Assembly (NCBI RefSeq): GCF_020520425.1 | Contig: NC_079492.1 | Location: forward strand, 115,851,157-115,915,156 | Origin: Spinacia oleracea | Lineage: Eukaryota > Streptophyta > Magnoliopsida > Caryophyllales > Amaranthaceae | Reading direction: 5' to 3' | DNA length: 64,000 bases | Shown: piece after piece, positions 24,110 to 36,154 of the stretch | Position numbering within the stretch: the stretch's first letter is position 1 | Layout of the letters: each line of letters begins with the position of its first letter | Notes under the pieces: generated by a model | Seen by the model: the letters and a program-made list of their open reading frames with translations, nothing else | The model's database searches: none | What the model was told of the DNA's origin: nothing | Made by a program: the position numbers and the translations under genes

Positions 24110-25537
24110 TCATATGTTGTGCGTAGAAGAGGGAGGCAACTAAAAAAAGAAAAGAGTAGAGAAACGTTGGGTGCTTAAAAGGAAAAGTCAAAGTTCTATC
24201 AATGGAGCAAATAAAACCCAAAATTTGATGAAATACCGCAGATATAATATGCTATCTACGTAATATATACGGTTTTTACATTAATCTAAGTTACTCAATA
24301 AAATAGAAATTAAGAAAATGCCAGCTCTGATTCATGCTACCCCCACGTGTGGGTTACTTCATGGTTATGAAAGCCAACCTCTTGATTGACCACTCCCACT
24401 TTCCATTATTATATACGAAGTACGAAGTATTTGAGATTTAATGAAATTAATTAGTAGACCTCGATCAGTCCTTTAGTTAATCTTTTAATTTACCAAATTG
24501 TTATTGAAAATCTGTAACAACGCGTTATGGTTAATGATTTCTGATCAATATTTTGTTAAGTATTTATAAATTAAATAAGGCTTATATATATACGTAATCC
24601 TCCGTATTATATTGGATATACAATACTCCCTAATAGATATGACATACAATAATGGATGTAATTGCACAATTGTTAAAGTTTCAAGAATTGGTTAGTACTC
24701 AAAATGTGAAGTAAAATTTTGTCTTTTTCTTTGTTATAGTTTTTAAAATGTAGTCTATCTTATAACCGGGTATCCTTTTGTATCCTTATGACCTACGGAG
24801 TAATTTTTAATAGATATGTTTTGCTCGTTATGTATTATTTATCGTTTATGCGGTTTCGCTTCGGCCTTACGAGAGTTGTAAACAACATAAGTGTAAATAA
24901 TTGTATCTTGTTTTTTTTACAGTTCTCATAGGCCTCAAGATATACTTTAGTCCCAAAAATGTCTAGTGAAATCCAACAAAATGTAGCAATTGTAAATGTA
25001 TAGAGTGATTATATGTGTTGAAAATGTACTTACGGTAGTAGTATTTTACAATAATTATTTTTTGAAATCATTATAAGGAACAAAATCGACCACCTAATTG
25101 ACGAAATTTCCTTATTATAATTGTATTTTTGGTTGACTGGTAAATCTTCAAACAAGAAAAATGCAATGCAAACAAGAATAAATTTGAAGGGTGATAGCTG
25201 ACTCTTGTGTGCTGCCAGAATCCTGATGGTAGGTAAGAAAACGTGGAATCATAGATCGGCCAATCAGGTAGTAAGCTAGGGGTACATAAGTTACTTACCA
25301 GTAACACAACACGGTAAGAAAACCACTAATTTTTTTCTTTCACAAATCCTTATTTAAAATGGTGAGCAATAAATCGGAATCAAAGTTAACTCAAATGTTT
25401 TAAAAGTTACACCAATATAAAGTTATCTATTTTATGGTGATATAATTTTTCATTTTATTAAAAATTATTTCTTCAAATCACCCTAATAATGTACTGCGTA
25501 TAACCTTAATAATTTACCCTTTAAAATATTTATCCAT
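24110..25537. other. intergenic; upstream region of the LBD gene
   Basis: No gene recognised. It includes the LBD promoter on the minus strand, where no clear TATA box was picked out. Confidence 0.35.
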
Positions 25538-25546
25538 TAGCTTTTT

Positions 25547-25837
25547 GGAAAAATTGACATAAATAATCCCACCTTTCACTCATCTTCTCAGAATAATCCC
25601 AACTTCGGATTATTTTAGAATAATCCAAACTTTAGGGGTTACATTCTCAAAATAATCCAAACTATCAATTTGCCTATGTACAATAGACCCAAAATGGATT
25701 AGTAATGACAAGAAAAAAAGACTTCGGATTATTTTGAGAAGGTAACCCCTAAAGTTTGGATTATTCTAAAATAATCCAAAGTTGGGATTATTTTTAGAAG
25801 ATGTGTGAAAATTGGGATTATTTATGTCAATTTTTCC
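25547..25837. mobile_element. short Mutator-like MITE (9-bp TSD)
   Basis: It is almost entirely two inverted arms of about 115 bases beginning GGAAAAATTGACATAAATAA. The arms contain repeated 'ataatcc' blocks. A perfect 9-bp target duplication, tagcttttt, lies at 25538-25546 and 25838-25846. Length is 291 bp, with no coding potential. The transcript would fold into a long hairpin. Confidence 0.87.
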
Positions 25838-26197
25838 TAGCTTTTTTTCATAATATAGAAATTAATCAAAACATATTAAAAGTTAAAAAAAGCGCGTTGG
25901 GCAAAAAATATCATGGTGTAAAATAAATTTTTTTACACCTTGCGCGTGCAAGACCTTTTGTTTGTTTTTTTAAGGTAAGAAAATTGTCTTACCGGGTCGA
26001 AACTCCACGGGTCAACCCTTTCCGAATTTAATGGGTTAGACACTTTCAGAGTGAGGAAATGGTAACTGAACCCTTCCTTAAAGTGCCTCTAGTGGAGAAT
26101 GGACACCCAACCATTTGGTTGAAAAGTAAAATCCTTTCCATTACGACAAAACATTGCTTGGTAAAAAAATCACATGCCCAAGTAAGATAAAAATATA

Positions 26198-26507
26198 CTA
26201 CCTACGTAGTATGTTTCAAAAGATCTTTACAGTTACTATTTGCACAAATATAAGACAAAAGTAGAAAAGTTGGTTGAATATAATAAAATATGGATAAAGT
26301 AAGAGACCGGAATGTGTAAAAATGTGGGTTGGGGCAAGAAAAAAAATGAATAAAGTAAAAGAAAGTGAATGAAAAATTGTAAATATTATTGGGGTAAGAA
26401 AGATAAGGTAGTAAATTTTAATGTCTAACAACTGAATAAAACAAAGTGTAAAAAAGGTTATGAAACACACTAAAACGGAAAGGATAAAGGTCATTTTGAA
26501 ACAGAAG
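26198..26507. mobile_element. degraded Stowaway-type MITE
   Basis: It begins 'ctacctacgtagtatgtttc' and continues 'ctttacagttactatttgcac', like the element at 56967-57221. The right end 'tttgaaacagaag' is a worn form of the family end. TA flanks both ends. The open frame 26216-26557 (-) lies across it and is not a gene. Confidence 0.6.
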
Positions 26508-26793
26508 TAATAATACATTTTTTTTACGTATGTTTTCGGTTTAATGGTGGCCACCAACTATGAGAAGGGGTTTGGGGACTTGGGGCTATGTTAGGAAAAT
26601 TTAGGGGATGGTAAATATTGCCTCAGAAAAACATCCACTGTTGCATTTTCCCTAAATAACCTAGTGAGAAGAATAATACTTGAATCAAAATTGCATAATT
26701 GAAATTATTATATACTCGAAGCTTATCGATAGGGTTTTTTTTTTTTGAGGGAAGTAGCTTATTGATAGTTAATGTGTTACTCACAATTTGGAT

Positions 26794-27039
26794 TATACAC
26801 CCGGGTGCACAATGCTTATTGTGCACCCTGAAGAACATTTGTTGAGTATCTAAAGAATATGAAGAATGATTTCAATGTACATATACAAATGAAATATTTG
26901 CACTATATGTTCTTTGGGTTTGAACTATATGTTCATTTAGTATATGTTCTATGGATATGAATGATATGTTCTTTGCATTTGAACTATATGTTCTTTTAAA
27001 ATTAGGGTGCACACTGAGCATTGTACACCCGGGTGTATA
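26794..27039. mobile_element. MITE with CACCCGGGTG-bearing inverted ends
   Basis: 'ttatacacccgggtgcacaa' (26794) pairs with the complement at 27039, and the similarity runs about 38 bases inward. Between them a 'tatgttcttt' motif is repeated several times with variation. No convincing target duplication was found, so the superfamily is open. Confidence 0.6.
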
Positions 27040-28395
27040 AACCATATATGTCCTTCATCGTTTTTTTCAAATGAGGAGAAAATCCAAAATAAAGGCAAAA
27101 ACACAAATTACTAAGTTGGTATTGGTATGGTATGAAAGGAATAAAAGTATAAAACAATCTAGTGTTGCTTAGAATTGAAATTCATGACTCAGGAGTGAAG
27201 AGTTCTTGTTTGACCCGAAGATTAAGGCAAAGAAGTCGCACAGTTGTTTCAATTAATAAGTAATTAACATGATATTAACTACTTCACATGATCGATCGAA
27301 TGTCCAATTAATTAAATTAATTTGGTACTACTTTTTTGCATTTCCTTCTTGCATGGATAGTTGGATACTATATTATTACTAGTTTTATTTTATTTTATTT
27401 TATTAATAGTATGTTGCATGAAGAATATTGCAGTCAATCTAATTAAGGTCACCGGCCACCATGCATGTGAGTATGTGACTAGGTTTTCCAGATTATTGCA
27501 ACTGTTAGTACTAATCCTGATCGATGCATCATGTATTATTGATTATCATTGTGACAGGACCGTACGTAATGATCGATGGTTAATCATCGAGGGTGCAACA
27601 ACAGATGGACCATTAATAGAGAAAGAAATAGAGAGAGACTCATCTTAATGTCGTTCTTTAAATTGTTAGCTGGAATCCTTATACATAGTACTCCGTATGT
27701 GTCAATCCTTCCACATGAAGGCACATCATATCCACCGTGGCTATAACTAATTGGCTGTAATTAGATTACTAGAGTAGCTTATCAATTTTACATGGGACGA
27801 TTAGACTCAACTCACATTCCATTACTATCATGTTACAACTTACAAGGATTGTAATAAAATTAAGTGGAAATTGAGAAAAGTCATAACTAACTCTGAGTTA
27901 GCTAATTAGATGATGAAGATGAGTTGGGCTTCTCTTTTGGGCTTGCAGCTGGACTGTATACACGCAATTACACAGTCCAGTCGACATTACTTGGCGTTCC
28001 AAATTCAAAATATAACACAATTAAGAAACTTTTTTGTGGCACTTCATTTTTCTTCTTACTGACGCCTACAATATTACTAATCTACGATTCAGTGATTTCA
28101 TGATCAGTCAACAGCTCAAAACATTCACCACGTACGTACAATGCGTTAGGTTCCAGAATTGTTCAAATTCTAAACAAGCAGCGTATATATTTTTACCAAG
28201 TATGGATGGGAGACTGGGAGTATATATACTTCGTATATAGGAGTATATTTTGAATTGTTTCTCAATTAACTTGCACATACGGAGTAGTACGTAATACCAC
28301 ATTTTGTTGAAACTAACAAATTTGTACTCCGTACATGTGAGTTACGTTCAACCGCCACAAGGGGCGTACTCCCTAGCCCCTCACGGTTCTTAAAT
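27040..28395. other. intergenic sequence
   Basis: Open frames such as 27361-27648 and 28034-28240 have no recognised family. Repeated 'tactccgta' motifs occur near 28225-28335. Confidence 0.35.
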
Positions 28396-28740
28396 GGAAT
28401 TGGTCCACACTAAATTTATTGTGGACCATGCCTTAAAATAAAGTTAACAACTTATTCCTAATTTATTTTGGGATTTTATTAAGATTATTATGGGAAAAAA
28501 AATATATGAAATTAGTGTCGTTGATACATGTTATACTTGAATAATGTGATTTTAAGTCACAATTAGCTTTTAAAAACATAGGGTTACTATACTTCAAAAA
28601 ATGGTTACTATGTCTATGAATTTTGGTGTTTAATTTATTATAGTTACTATATGAACAATAAAGGTTATTATAAATGTAAAAAAGTGCTACAGAAAACTAT
28701 TGATTTTGGATCCACACTAATATTATTGTGGACCAGGTCC
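28396..28740. mobile_element. probable MITE with GGTCCACA ends
   Basis: Both ends carry a short palindrome, 'gtccacactaaatttattgtggac' in form, with the right end reading 'atccacac...gtggaccagg'. The AT-rich interior has several 'ggttactat' repeats. Target duplication not resolved. Confidence 0.45.
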
Positions 28741-29053
28741 ACGCAAGAATAATCCCTAACCCCTATGGGTAAATTAATGTTAACTTCCTCAAAACATTTC
28801 TAGGATGCATGATTACCGCTTGTAACTAGTTACGTTCATATAGGATATACGGATGGCCAAAATAAGAATGATTATACATTTCCAATCCCTAATGAATTGA
28901 AGCTTGTACTCCCGTAGTATAAGTGACAATGAAATATTTGCATTTAGTAAACTTAGTTAATTACATAACATTGGATCTAATTAACCATCACAAAAACATA
29001 GAAGCCAAGGTTGGAAATGAGAAACTAATAAACTCAACTTCTAAGCTAGCTAG

Positions 29054-29878
29054 CTAGAACCAATTTGAGTAGAGACCTCGAAACCTGGCATTACAACAAG
29101 AAAGGCGACGACTAAAGCACAAAGTAGAAACAGGCGAACCGCTACTACGCACCATATCATCTTCCCCCTCATCTAGTTGTACACTCGCGTACTCAAATGA
29201 TGACTTGTGCCTATGTATAGGGGAAGGAGTTGACACCACAGAACACGATTGCGAGGATGGTGATGATGATGATGATGAAGAGGGCCGCGATGATGATTTG
29301 GTTGACGAGGATGATGACAATTCTGGAGAATCATCTCTTGAAACAGACAGCCTTGGAAACATGGATTGAATAAGATTCACATTATTATTGCAGGTAGCAT
29401 CATTTTGTTTCTTTTTCTTGCTAAACGGCCTTATTTTGGTGGATGCATGTTTATTATGGTATTGATATGAAGGTGGTGGAGTTAAAGGAGGAAGTAATAT
29501 ATTATCAATTTCATGATCATAATTAGTAGAAGACCTCATGATAGTATGACGCTTGGGAGTACCTGGACTTGATTCCCACACAAAGGGCACAGCCGCGGGT
29601 TCTTGTGCATGGTAATCACCACCACCCTCCACGGAAGAATTACTCAGATTAGAAACCTCTCGAGACATTACTCTTCGTCTTCTCCCCACCTTAAAACTCG
29701 CGGCACCAGCACCACCACCACCACCAGTAGCAGTAGCAGTAGTAGTCGCTGCGGCGGCTTCTTTGATTTTAATTGAATGAAGATATTTAGAATGATGATG
29801 ATCAACATTCATTTTGGGGACAGACAATTGTCCAAGTTTGTTGGACTGTAAGGTTGCTTTCTGAATTCTGAATGACAA
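29054..29878 (-). CDS. DUF688-family protein, function unknown
   Basis: A single uninterrupted frame of 274 residues. The family signature VPFVWESSPGTPKR is at 97-110, followed by a proline block PPLTPPPSY near 129-137, both typical of plant DUF688 proteins. Further features are a basic stretch GRRRRV (65-70), a poly-Ala/Thr/Gly region (41-60), a lysine run near 154-157 that could act as a nuclear signal, a long serine-rich region (about 185-225) and a cysteine-bearing C-terminus. It is mostly low-complexity and probably disordered, with no catalytic domain. A TATA-like box lies about 80 bases upstream. The molecular role is unknown, and I do not assign one. Confidence 0.85.
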   Translation of the reverse strand: MSFRIQKATLQSNKLGQLSVPKMNVDHHHSKYLHSIKIKEAAAATTTATATGGGGGAGAASFKVGRRRRVMSREVSNLSNSSVEGGGDYHAQEPAAVPFVWESSPGTPKRHTIMRSSTNYDHEIDNILLPPLTPPPSYQYHNKHASTKIRPFSKKKKQNDATCNNNVNLIQSMFPRLSVSRDDSPELSSSSSTKSSSRPSSSSSSSPSSQSCSVVSTPSPIHRHKSSFEYASVQLDEGEDDMVRSSGSPVSTLCFSRRLSCCNARFRGLYSNWF

Positions 29879-29953
29879 TCTAGCTTAATTGTCTGTAATT
29901 TGTGTTGGATCGTCACAGGAAATTAAGCTGAGAAATTGACTAAACAGGCTAAC

Positions 29954-29961
29954 TTTATATA
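29954..29961 (-). promoter_or_regulatory. TATA box of the DUF688 gene
   Basis: The minus strand reads 'tatataaa', 76-83 bases upstream of the start codon at 29878. Spacing implies a short 5'UTR. Confidence 0.5.
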
Positions 29962-30466
29962 TTGTTCCATTAAGTATATGACAGCTTCTATGTTCATTAT
30001 AGATAGTTTAGCATGTGAACAGTAAGCGTCATTGACGCTTCTAATCAGTGGACTTCCTCATAATTATACTTATACTCCTAACATACATGTGTTGGGGTGA
30101 CTTTAGTTCAAGTTTAAAAGTTAGTAGCTGAGATCTTGTATGTTGTAACATCACATGTATAATGTTTAAAACCGAAAGGAGAAGACTTATCACATGCTAC
30201 AATTTATTCAACTTGTGCATCGATCACATCTAGTTGTTGATAGTCAACCTAACATTTAATTTCATCGCATCGCATCACCCAAATATTTAGCTCATCAACT
30301 TGCATACACAAACTCTTGTATCACTTTTGATAATCAAGCTCGCCACTCGCCTCATCGCATCTTTTTTCAAGAGTGCACAATGTTCACTTTACGTCAAAAG
30401 AACATACACCAACGTACTCATGAGTGAAATTGACAATCAAGCTCGCCTCATTGCATCTTGTTAAGA
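29962..30466. other. intergenic sequence up to the copia element
   Basis: No gene recognised. A 'gctcgcc...ctcatcgcat' motif recurs at about 30340 and 30440. Confidence 0.35.
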
Positions 30467-30471
30467 GTAAT

Positions 30472-33400
30472 TATAGGAGAGCTTATATATTTATATTATT
30501 AATATTATTTTATTGCTAGTTAGTTACAAGTTTGTTAGAGGTTGGTTAGAGTTAGTTTTACATTGTATATAAAAGCACATTGAGCTTTTCTTTTCCTTCA
30601 AGAAATCAGATTATAACATTCTGTTTTCCCTCATTTTCTCTCTCAATATACTGGATTTCTTCTTTTCTTCATGGTATCAGAGCCAAATCTCCTCTGAGAT
30701 TTAGGTTCCAATTTTTTGATTTCTTCGATTTTGATTGATCGCAAGTATTTTCTGCAAATTGCGAGGTGTTCTGAAAGATTGCTGCGAAATTTCTGGCGAT
30801 TAATCTCGTGAAATTTCTTGCGCAAGCTTTGAATCTTCAACAAATCAGTGGTGTTTTTGTTGATTCCTGATCGAAATGAATACTGAAGATTCTGAAAACT
30901 CAGCTTCTCAGTCAAACAATGGAGGTAATTTTGATCCATATTTTGTTGCTAGCTCGGATAATCCTACTTCCTCTTTAGTTGCTGTAGTGTTCAATGGACT
31001 GAATTTTATTCGTTGGAGTAGAAATGTTCGAAGAGCATTAGTAGCTAAAAACAAAGAAGGTTTCATCAATGGTGACATATTGAAACCAGCTGTTAATCAT
31101 AAAGATTATCCTAAATGGAAACGAGCTGATTTTATGGTAGTAAGCTGGATATTGAGTTCAATGAATAGTGAACTTGCTGATGATTTTGGATACATAGATA
31201 ATGCTGTGGAGTTATGGAAGGAATTGACTAAGAGGTTTGGACAATCTAATGGTCCCTTGATTTATCAGTTGAAGAAAGAGATAGATAATCTCAATCAAGA
31301 AAACCTTACCATAGTTACATATTATGGCAAATTGAAGAAACTTTGGGATGAAATGCAGAACCTAAGAGCTTTTCCTACTTGTACTTGTGGAGCTCTTAAT
31401 TTCTGCAGCTGTATGTTCTTAAAAAAGGTTGCTGAATTTGAGGAAGAAGATAAAATGATGAAGTTCTTGCTTGGTTTAAATGGAGGTTATGAAGGTACTG
31501 TGACAAATGTACTGTCTATGGATCCTCTTCCAACTATTAATCGAGTTTTTGCCATCACTCAGCAAAAAGAAAAGCTCAATGTGCTTTTATATACAATGTA
31601 AAACTAACTCTAATCTAGAAAAGCAGAAAGAAATGCACAGTTTGACAACTGAAACTGCTGCTCTGAGTAGTAGTGCTATGGCTGCACAAACTAACAAGGG
31701 TGGACAGTTTCAGAAGTTTGGTGTTACTTCTGGAAAGAAGGATTGGAAAGATTTGAAGAAAGAAAAGATGCACAGAGTCTGTACTCACTGCAAAGGAAAG
31801 GGACACACAGCAGATCAGTGTTTCAAATTGATTGGTTATCCAGACTGGTATAATTCCATTAAAGCTTCCAAAAATTCTCAGTCACATGGAGACAGATTTG
31901 CTGCAAATGTTCAGACTAATGCAACTGGAGATACTCCTTTGGATGATACAATTGGGGACACTGGAGGTGTTAGTAGTGAGATGTTAAATGCAATCTGCCA
32001 GGAAGTGATCAAAGCAATGAAGGGCAAGCATATGCAGAATGCTGATGCTGCTGGAGCAGATTGTTCCTATGCCAATTATGCAGGTATAATCTCTCACTCT
32101 TTCAATTGCACTGTGAATAACTTGCACAATGAGTGTCTTTGGATTGTTGATTCTGGTGCATGTGATCATATGACATATGATGAAAGAATCTTGATAAACA
32201 AAAAAGTCATTAGTGTGCCTATTAAGGTTGGATTGCCAGATGGAACTCAATTGAGTGTTGATATCATGGGTGATGCATACTTGACTGACAAGTTGTTGCT
32301 GAAAAATGTTTTATTGGTAAAGGGTTTCAGACACAATTTATTGTCAATAGGAAGATTGATTGAACAAACTGGTCTGAATGTTACATTTAATGGAAATGGA
32401 TATTGTTTCCAGGACCCCTCTAATGCCATGGTGGTTGGTGCTGGAAAAAGGATACAAGGACTTTATTACTTCCAGTCAAAGGTTAAGAATAAATCTGATT
32501 CTGTTTGTCAAAATTCAGATTGCAATGTAGTTGCTAATGCAGTTGAAGGAACTGTTATTGATGTAAATATGACTAGTTTGCCTAATAAGACTGCTACTAG
32601 TATTTCTGAATCTAGAATGGAACACAAAGACAGTCTTGATCTATTGCATGCTAGGCTAGGTCATGCATCCTTGTCAAAATTGAAACACATTAATGCTGAA
32701 TGTTGCAGAAATATTACAGAATACAATTGTGCTGTCTGTTGTCATTCAAAGCAACACAGATTTTCTTTTTCTGAAAGTGACAGCAGAGCATCTGATTGTT
32801 TTGACTTGGTACACTTAGATTTGTGGGGACCCTACAGAGTTAAAAATCTAGATGGGGCATCCTATTTTTTAACTGTGCTAGATGATCATAGCAGAGTTAC
32901 ATGGACCTATTTGTTAAATAACAAATTGCAAGTAGCAAAGATCATTTCTGAGTTTATATCTATGGTTGAAACTCAATTTAAAAAGAGAATTAAAAGGATC
33001 AGATCAGACAATGGTACTGAAATTGTCAATCAGTCTTGTTTAGCAATGTTTGCTAGCAAAGGTATTATACATGAGAGGAGTGTACCATATGTTCCTCAAC
33101 AAAATGGAAGAGTTGAGAGAAAACACAGGAGTCTTCTTGAGATTGCTAGGTCATTAAGATTCCATGCTGGTCTTCCAAAGAAGTTTTGGGGAGAGTGTGT
33201 GCTCACAGCCACATACTTGCTAAATAAGATAACATCAAAGGTGTTAAATTGGAAAACACCCTTTGAGGTTATGTTCAAAACTCCTGCAGTTTATGATAAA
33301 CTCAGAGTTTTTGGTTCCCTTTGCTTTGCTCATAATAAAGATGTTAAGAAAGACAAATTTGATTCCAGAACAAGGAGGTGTATATTCCTTGGTTATCCTG

Positions 33401-35807
33401 CTGGTTTTAAAGCTTTCAAGTTATATGATTTGGATAATCATATTGTGTTTGTTTCCAGAGATGTTATTTTTTTTGAGAGTGTGTTTCCTTACAAGGCTGA
33501 ACAATCTACTTCTACTTCAGCTTCTTGTTCTGTTTCTATAGTGCAATTTGGCACTAATGCTCAAACTCATATAGACAAATCTGTTACACCAGCTTATTCT
33601 CCAAATCACACTTTCTCACTTGATTCTTCTTCCTCTTCTGACTCAGATTCAAACACAAATCATAATTTGACTTCAGAAACTTTCTTATCTTCTCCTCATA
33701 TTTCCTCTCATATTTCTTCTTCTCCTGATTCTTCAAGTTCTTCTCTCCCTATATCTCCCAATCTCTCTATTCAATCTGATCACAATGATTCTTTGTCTAT
33801 TTCTTCTTCTCATGTTTCACCCACAACTCTTATTCCTGAGATTGTTGTTAAACATCCACCTAGACAAATTAAGCCTTCTACTGTTTTAAAGGATTTTGTT
33901 GGTGGATATATTCCTCATAGGGATACTGTTGCATCTTCTAGCAGTGAATCTCTATCTTTTTCTGTGAACTCTTGTTCTCCTGACATTGGGAGTGATGATT
34001 CTTGGCTTTTAGCTATGGCACTTGACAGTTTTGATATTTGGGAATCTTTGGCATTTTCTGTGTTGCCTTCTGTCAATGATCCCAAATTCTACAGTCAAGC
34101 AAAGGATAATGACAATTGGGTACAAGCAATGAACAAAGAATTAGGTGCTCTTGAGAGCAATGACACATGGGAACTTACTCAATTACCTCAAGGAAAGAAG
34201 GCTATAGGTTCAAAATGGGTTTACAGAACCAAACTTAATCCTGATTACACCATTGACAGATACAAAGCAAGGTTGGTTGCTATTGGCTATCAGCAGGTTG
34301 AAGGGAGAGATTTCACCCAAACTTTTTCACCTGTAGCTAAATTAGCCACTGTGAGGATAATTATTGCACTTGCTGTTTTCAAAGATTGGGATTTATTTCA
34401 ATTAGATGTGAACAATGCATTCTTGCATGGGTTCATTGATGAAGAAGTTTACATGAAGCCTCCTCCTGGTTACACCAAAGCTCAATCAGGTGAAGTTTGC
34501 AAACTGGAAAGATCCATTTATGGTCTGAAACAGGCTTCTAGACAGTGGAACAAAGAATTGAGCAAATTTTTGAAGACTTTGCAGTTTGAACAGTCCAAAC
34601 AGGACTACTCTTTGTTCACTAGAACACTAGATGGAGAGTTTCTGGTGATTCTTGTCTATGTGGATGACATTCTAATTACTGGTACTTCTTTTTCTCAAAT
34701 AGAGCATGTTAAGTGTTTACTTGATCAGGCTTTTACAATTAAAGACCTTGGTTTTTTGTCTTACTTTCTTGGCATAGAGGTTCACAGAAATTCCAAAGGT
34801 ATCTTTCTATCCCAGAGAAAATATATCAATGATATTCTCAAAGATTCTGATATGGAAGACTGTAATGCTGCTTCTGCTCCTTTACCTTGTGGTTTGAAAC
34901 TTTCTGTTAATGAGGGAGAGTTACTAGATGATCCCAATGTTTATAGAAGATTAGTTGGCAGGCTTTTGTACTTGGGAATCACAAGGCCAGATGTTTCTTA
35001 CAGTGTGCAGCACCCCAGTCAGTTTGTTACTGCACCAAGGGTTCCACATTTGAGAGCTGCTCTTCATGTTCTCAAATATCTCAAAGGAACTATGGATAAT
35101 GGACTTTGGTACTCAGCTGATTCTAGTCTACATCTATCTGCATACAGTGATGCTGATTGGAGTTCTTGCCAGTTTAGTAGCAGATCACTTAGTGCTTATG
35201 CAGTTTTTCTTGGCAGCAATTTAATTTCTTGGAAAACCAAGAAGCAGCGCACTGTAAGCAAGTCCTCTGCTGAAGCTGAATACAGAAGTATGTCAGTTAC
35301 TGCTAGTGAACTTGTATGGATTCAGGATCTGCTTGAGGATCTTCATGTGATCATTCCCTTGCCTGTTATTATGCATTGTGACAATACTTCAGCAGAACAT
35401 CTGGCTCAGAATCCTATGTTCCATGACAAAACTAAACATCTGAAAAGAGAAATGCATTATGTTCGTGAGCAAGTTGACAGTGGATTCATCAAGACTGCTC
35501 ATGTCTCTAGCATCAACCAACTTGCTGATATTCTAACCAAACCTCTTGCTTCTTCTCAGCATCGTGTTCTATCTTCCAAGCTTGGTCTTGTATCCAAAGT
35601 CCAGCTTGATAGGAGAGCTTATATATTTATATTATTAATATTATTTTATTGCTAGTTAGTTACAAGTTTGTTAGAGGTTGGTTAGAGTTAGTTTTACATT
35701 GTATATAAAAGCACATTGAGCTTTTCTTTTCCTTCAAGAAATCAGATTATAACATTCTGTTTTCCCTCATTTTCTCTCTCAATATACTGGATTTCTTCTT
35801 TTCTTCA
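30472..35807 (+). mobile_element. young Ty1/copia retrotransposon, nearly whole
   Basis: Short LTRs of about 200 bases at 30472-30671 and about 35607-35807 look identical apart from the first bases. The 5-bp target duplication gtaat is at 30467-30471 and 35808-35812. The primer site tggtatcagagcc follows the left LTR. Parts in copia order: gag (about 30.9-31.6 kb), CCHC zinc knuckle (CTHCKGKGHTADQC), protease (WIVDSGACDHM), pre-integrase HxxxC (LLHARLGHAS), integrase (VHLDLWGPY, DDHSRVTW, RSDNGTE), reverse transcriptase (LDVNNAFLHG, LVYVDDILITG) and RNase H (SKSSAEAEYRSM). The frame looks almost whole, with about one break. Matching LTRs imply recent insertion. Confidence 0.95.
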
Positions 35808-35812
35808 GTAAT

Positions 35813-36154
35813 AACACACATGGCCTCATGTGAGTTACGTTGGGACAACTTGTCTAATATTATTACACCATTTGACTTTTAATTAAGGAAGTTAGGTTCT
35901 ATTATGTTTGACTTATTTCACACAAAATAAGTTCAGATAAGTTCAGACAATATAAGTTCAGCAAAAAAAAAAAATTTTAGACACTTTCACACACAAATAA
36001 GTTTATTTTAGATAAAATAAGTTTAGTTAAGTTTAGATAAGTTCAGATAATATAAGTTAAGTCAAAATAAGTCAAATAGAACGGAGCCTTAATTCACAAA
36101 TATTGCACCATATCCATTTAGGAAATTATTAAAATTTTGTTTTCATACTACAAA
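35813..36154. other. intergenic sequence with 'aagttcag' repeats
   Basis: Short degenerate 'ataagttcagata' repeats (about 35920-36070) and no gene. Confidence 0.4.

Noticed and set aside
27361-27648. 95-residue frame with a hydrophobic N-terminus
   Set aside because: No recognisable family, no promoter or splice support, AT-driven composition.
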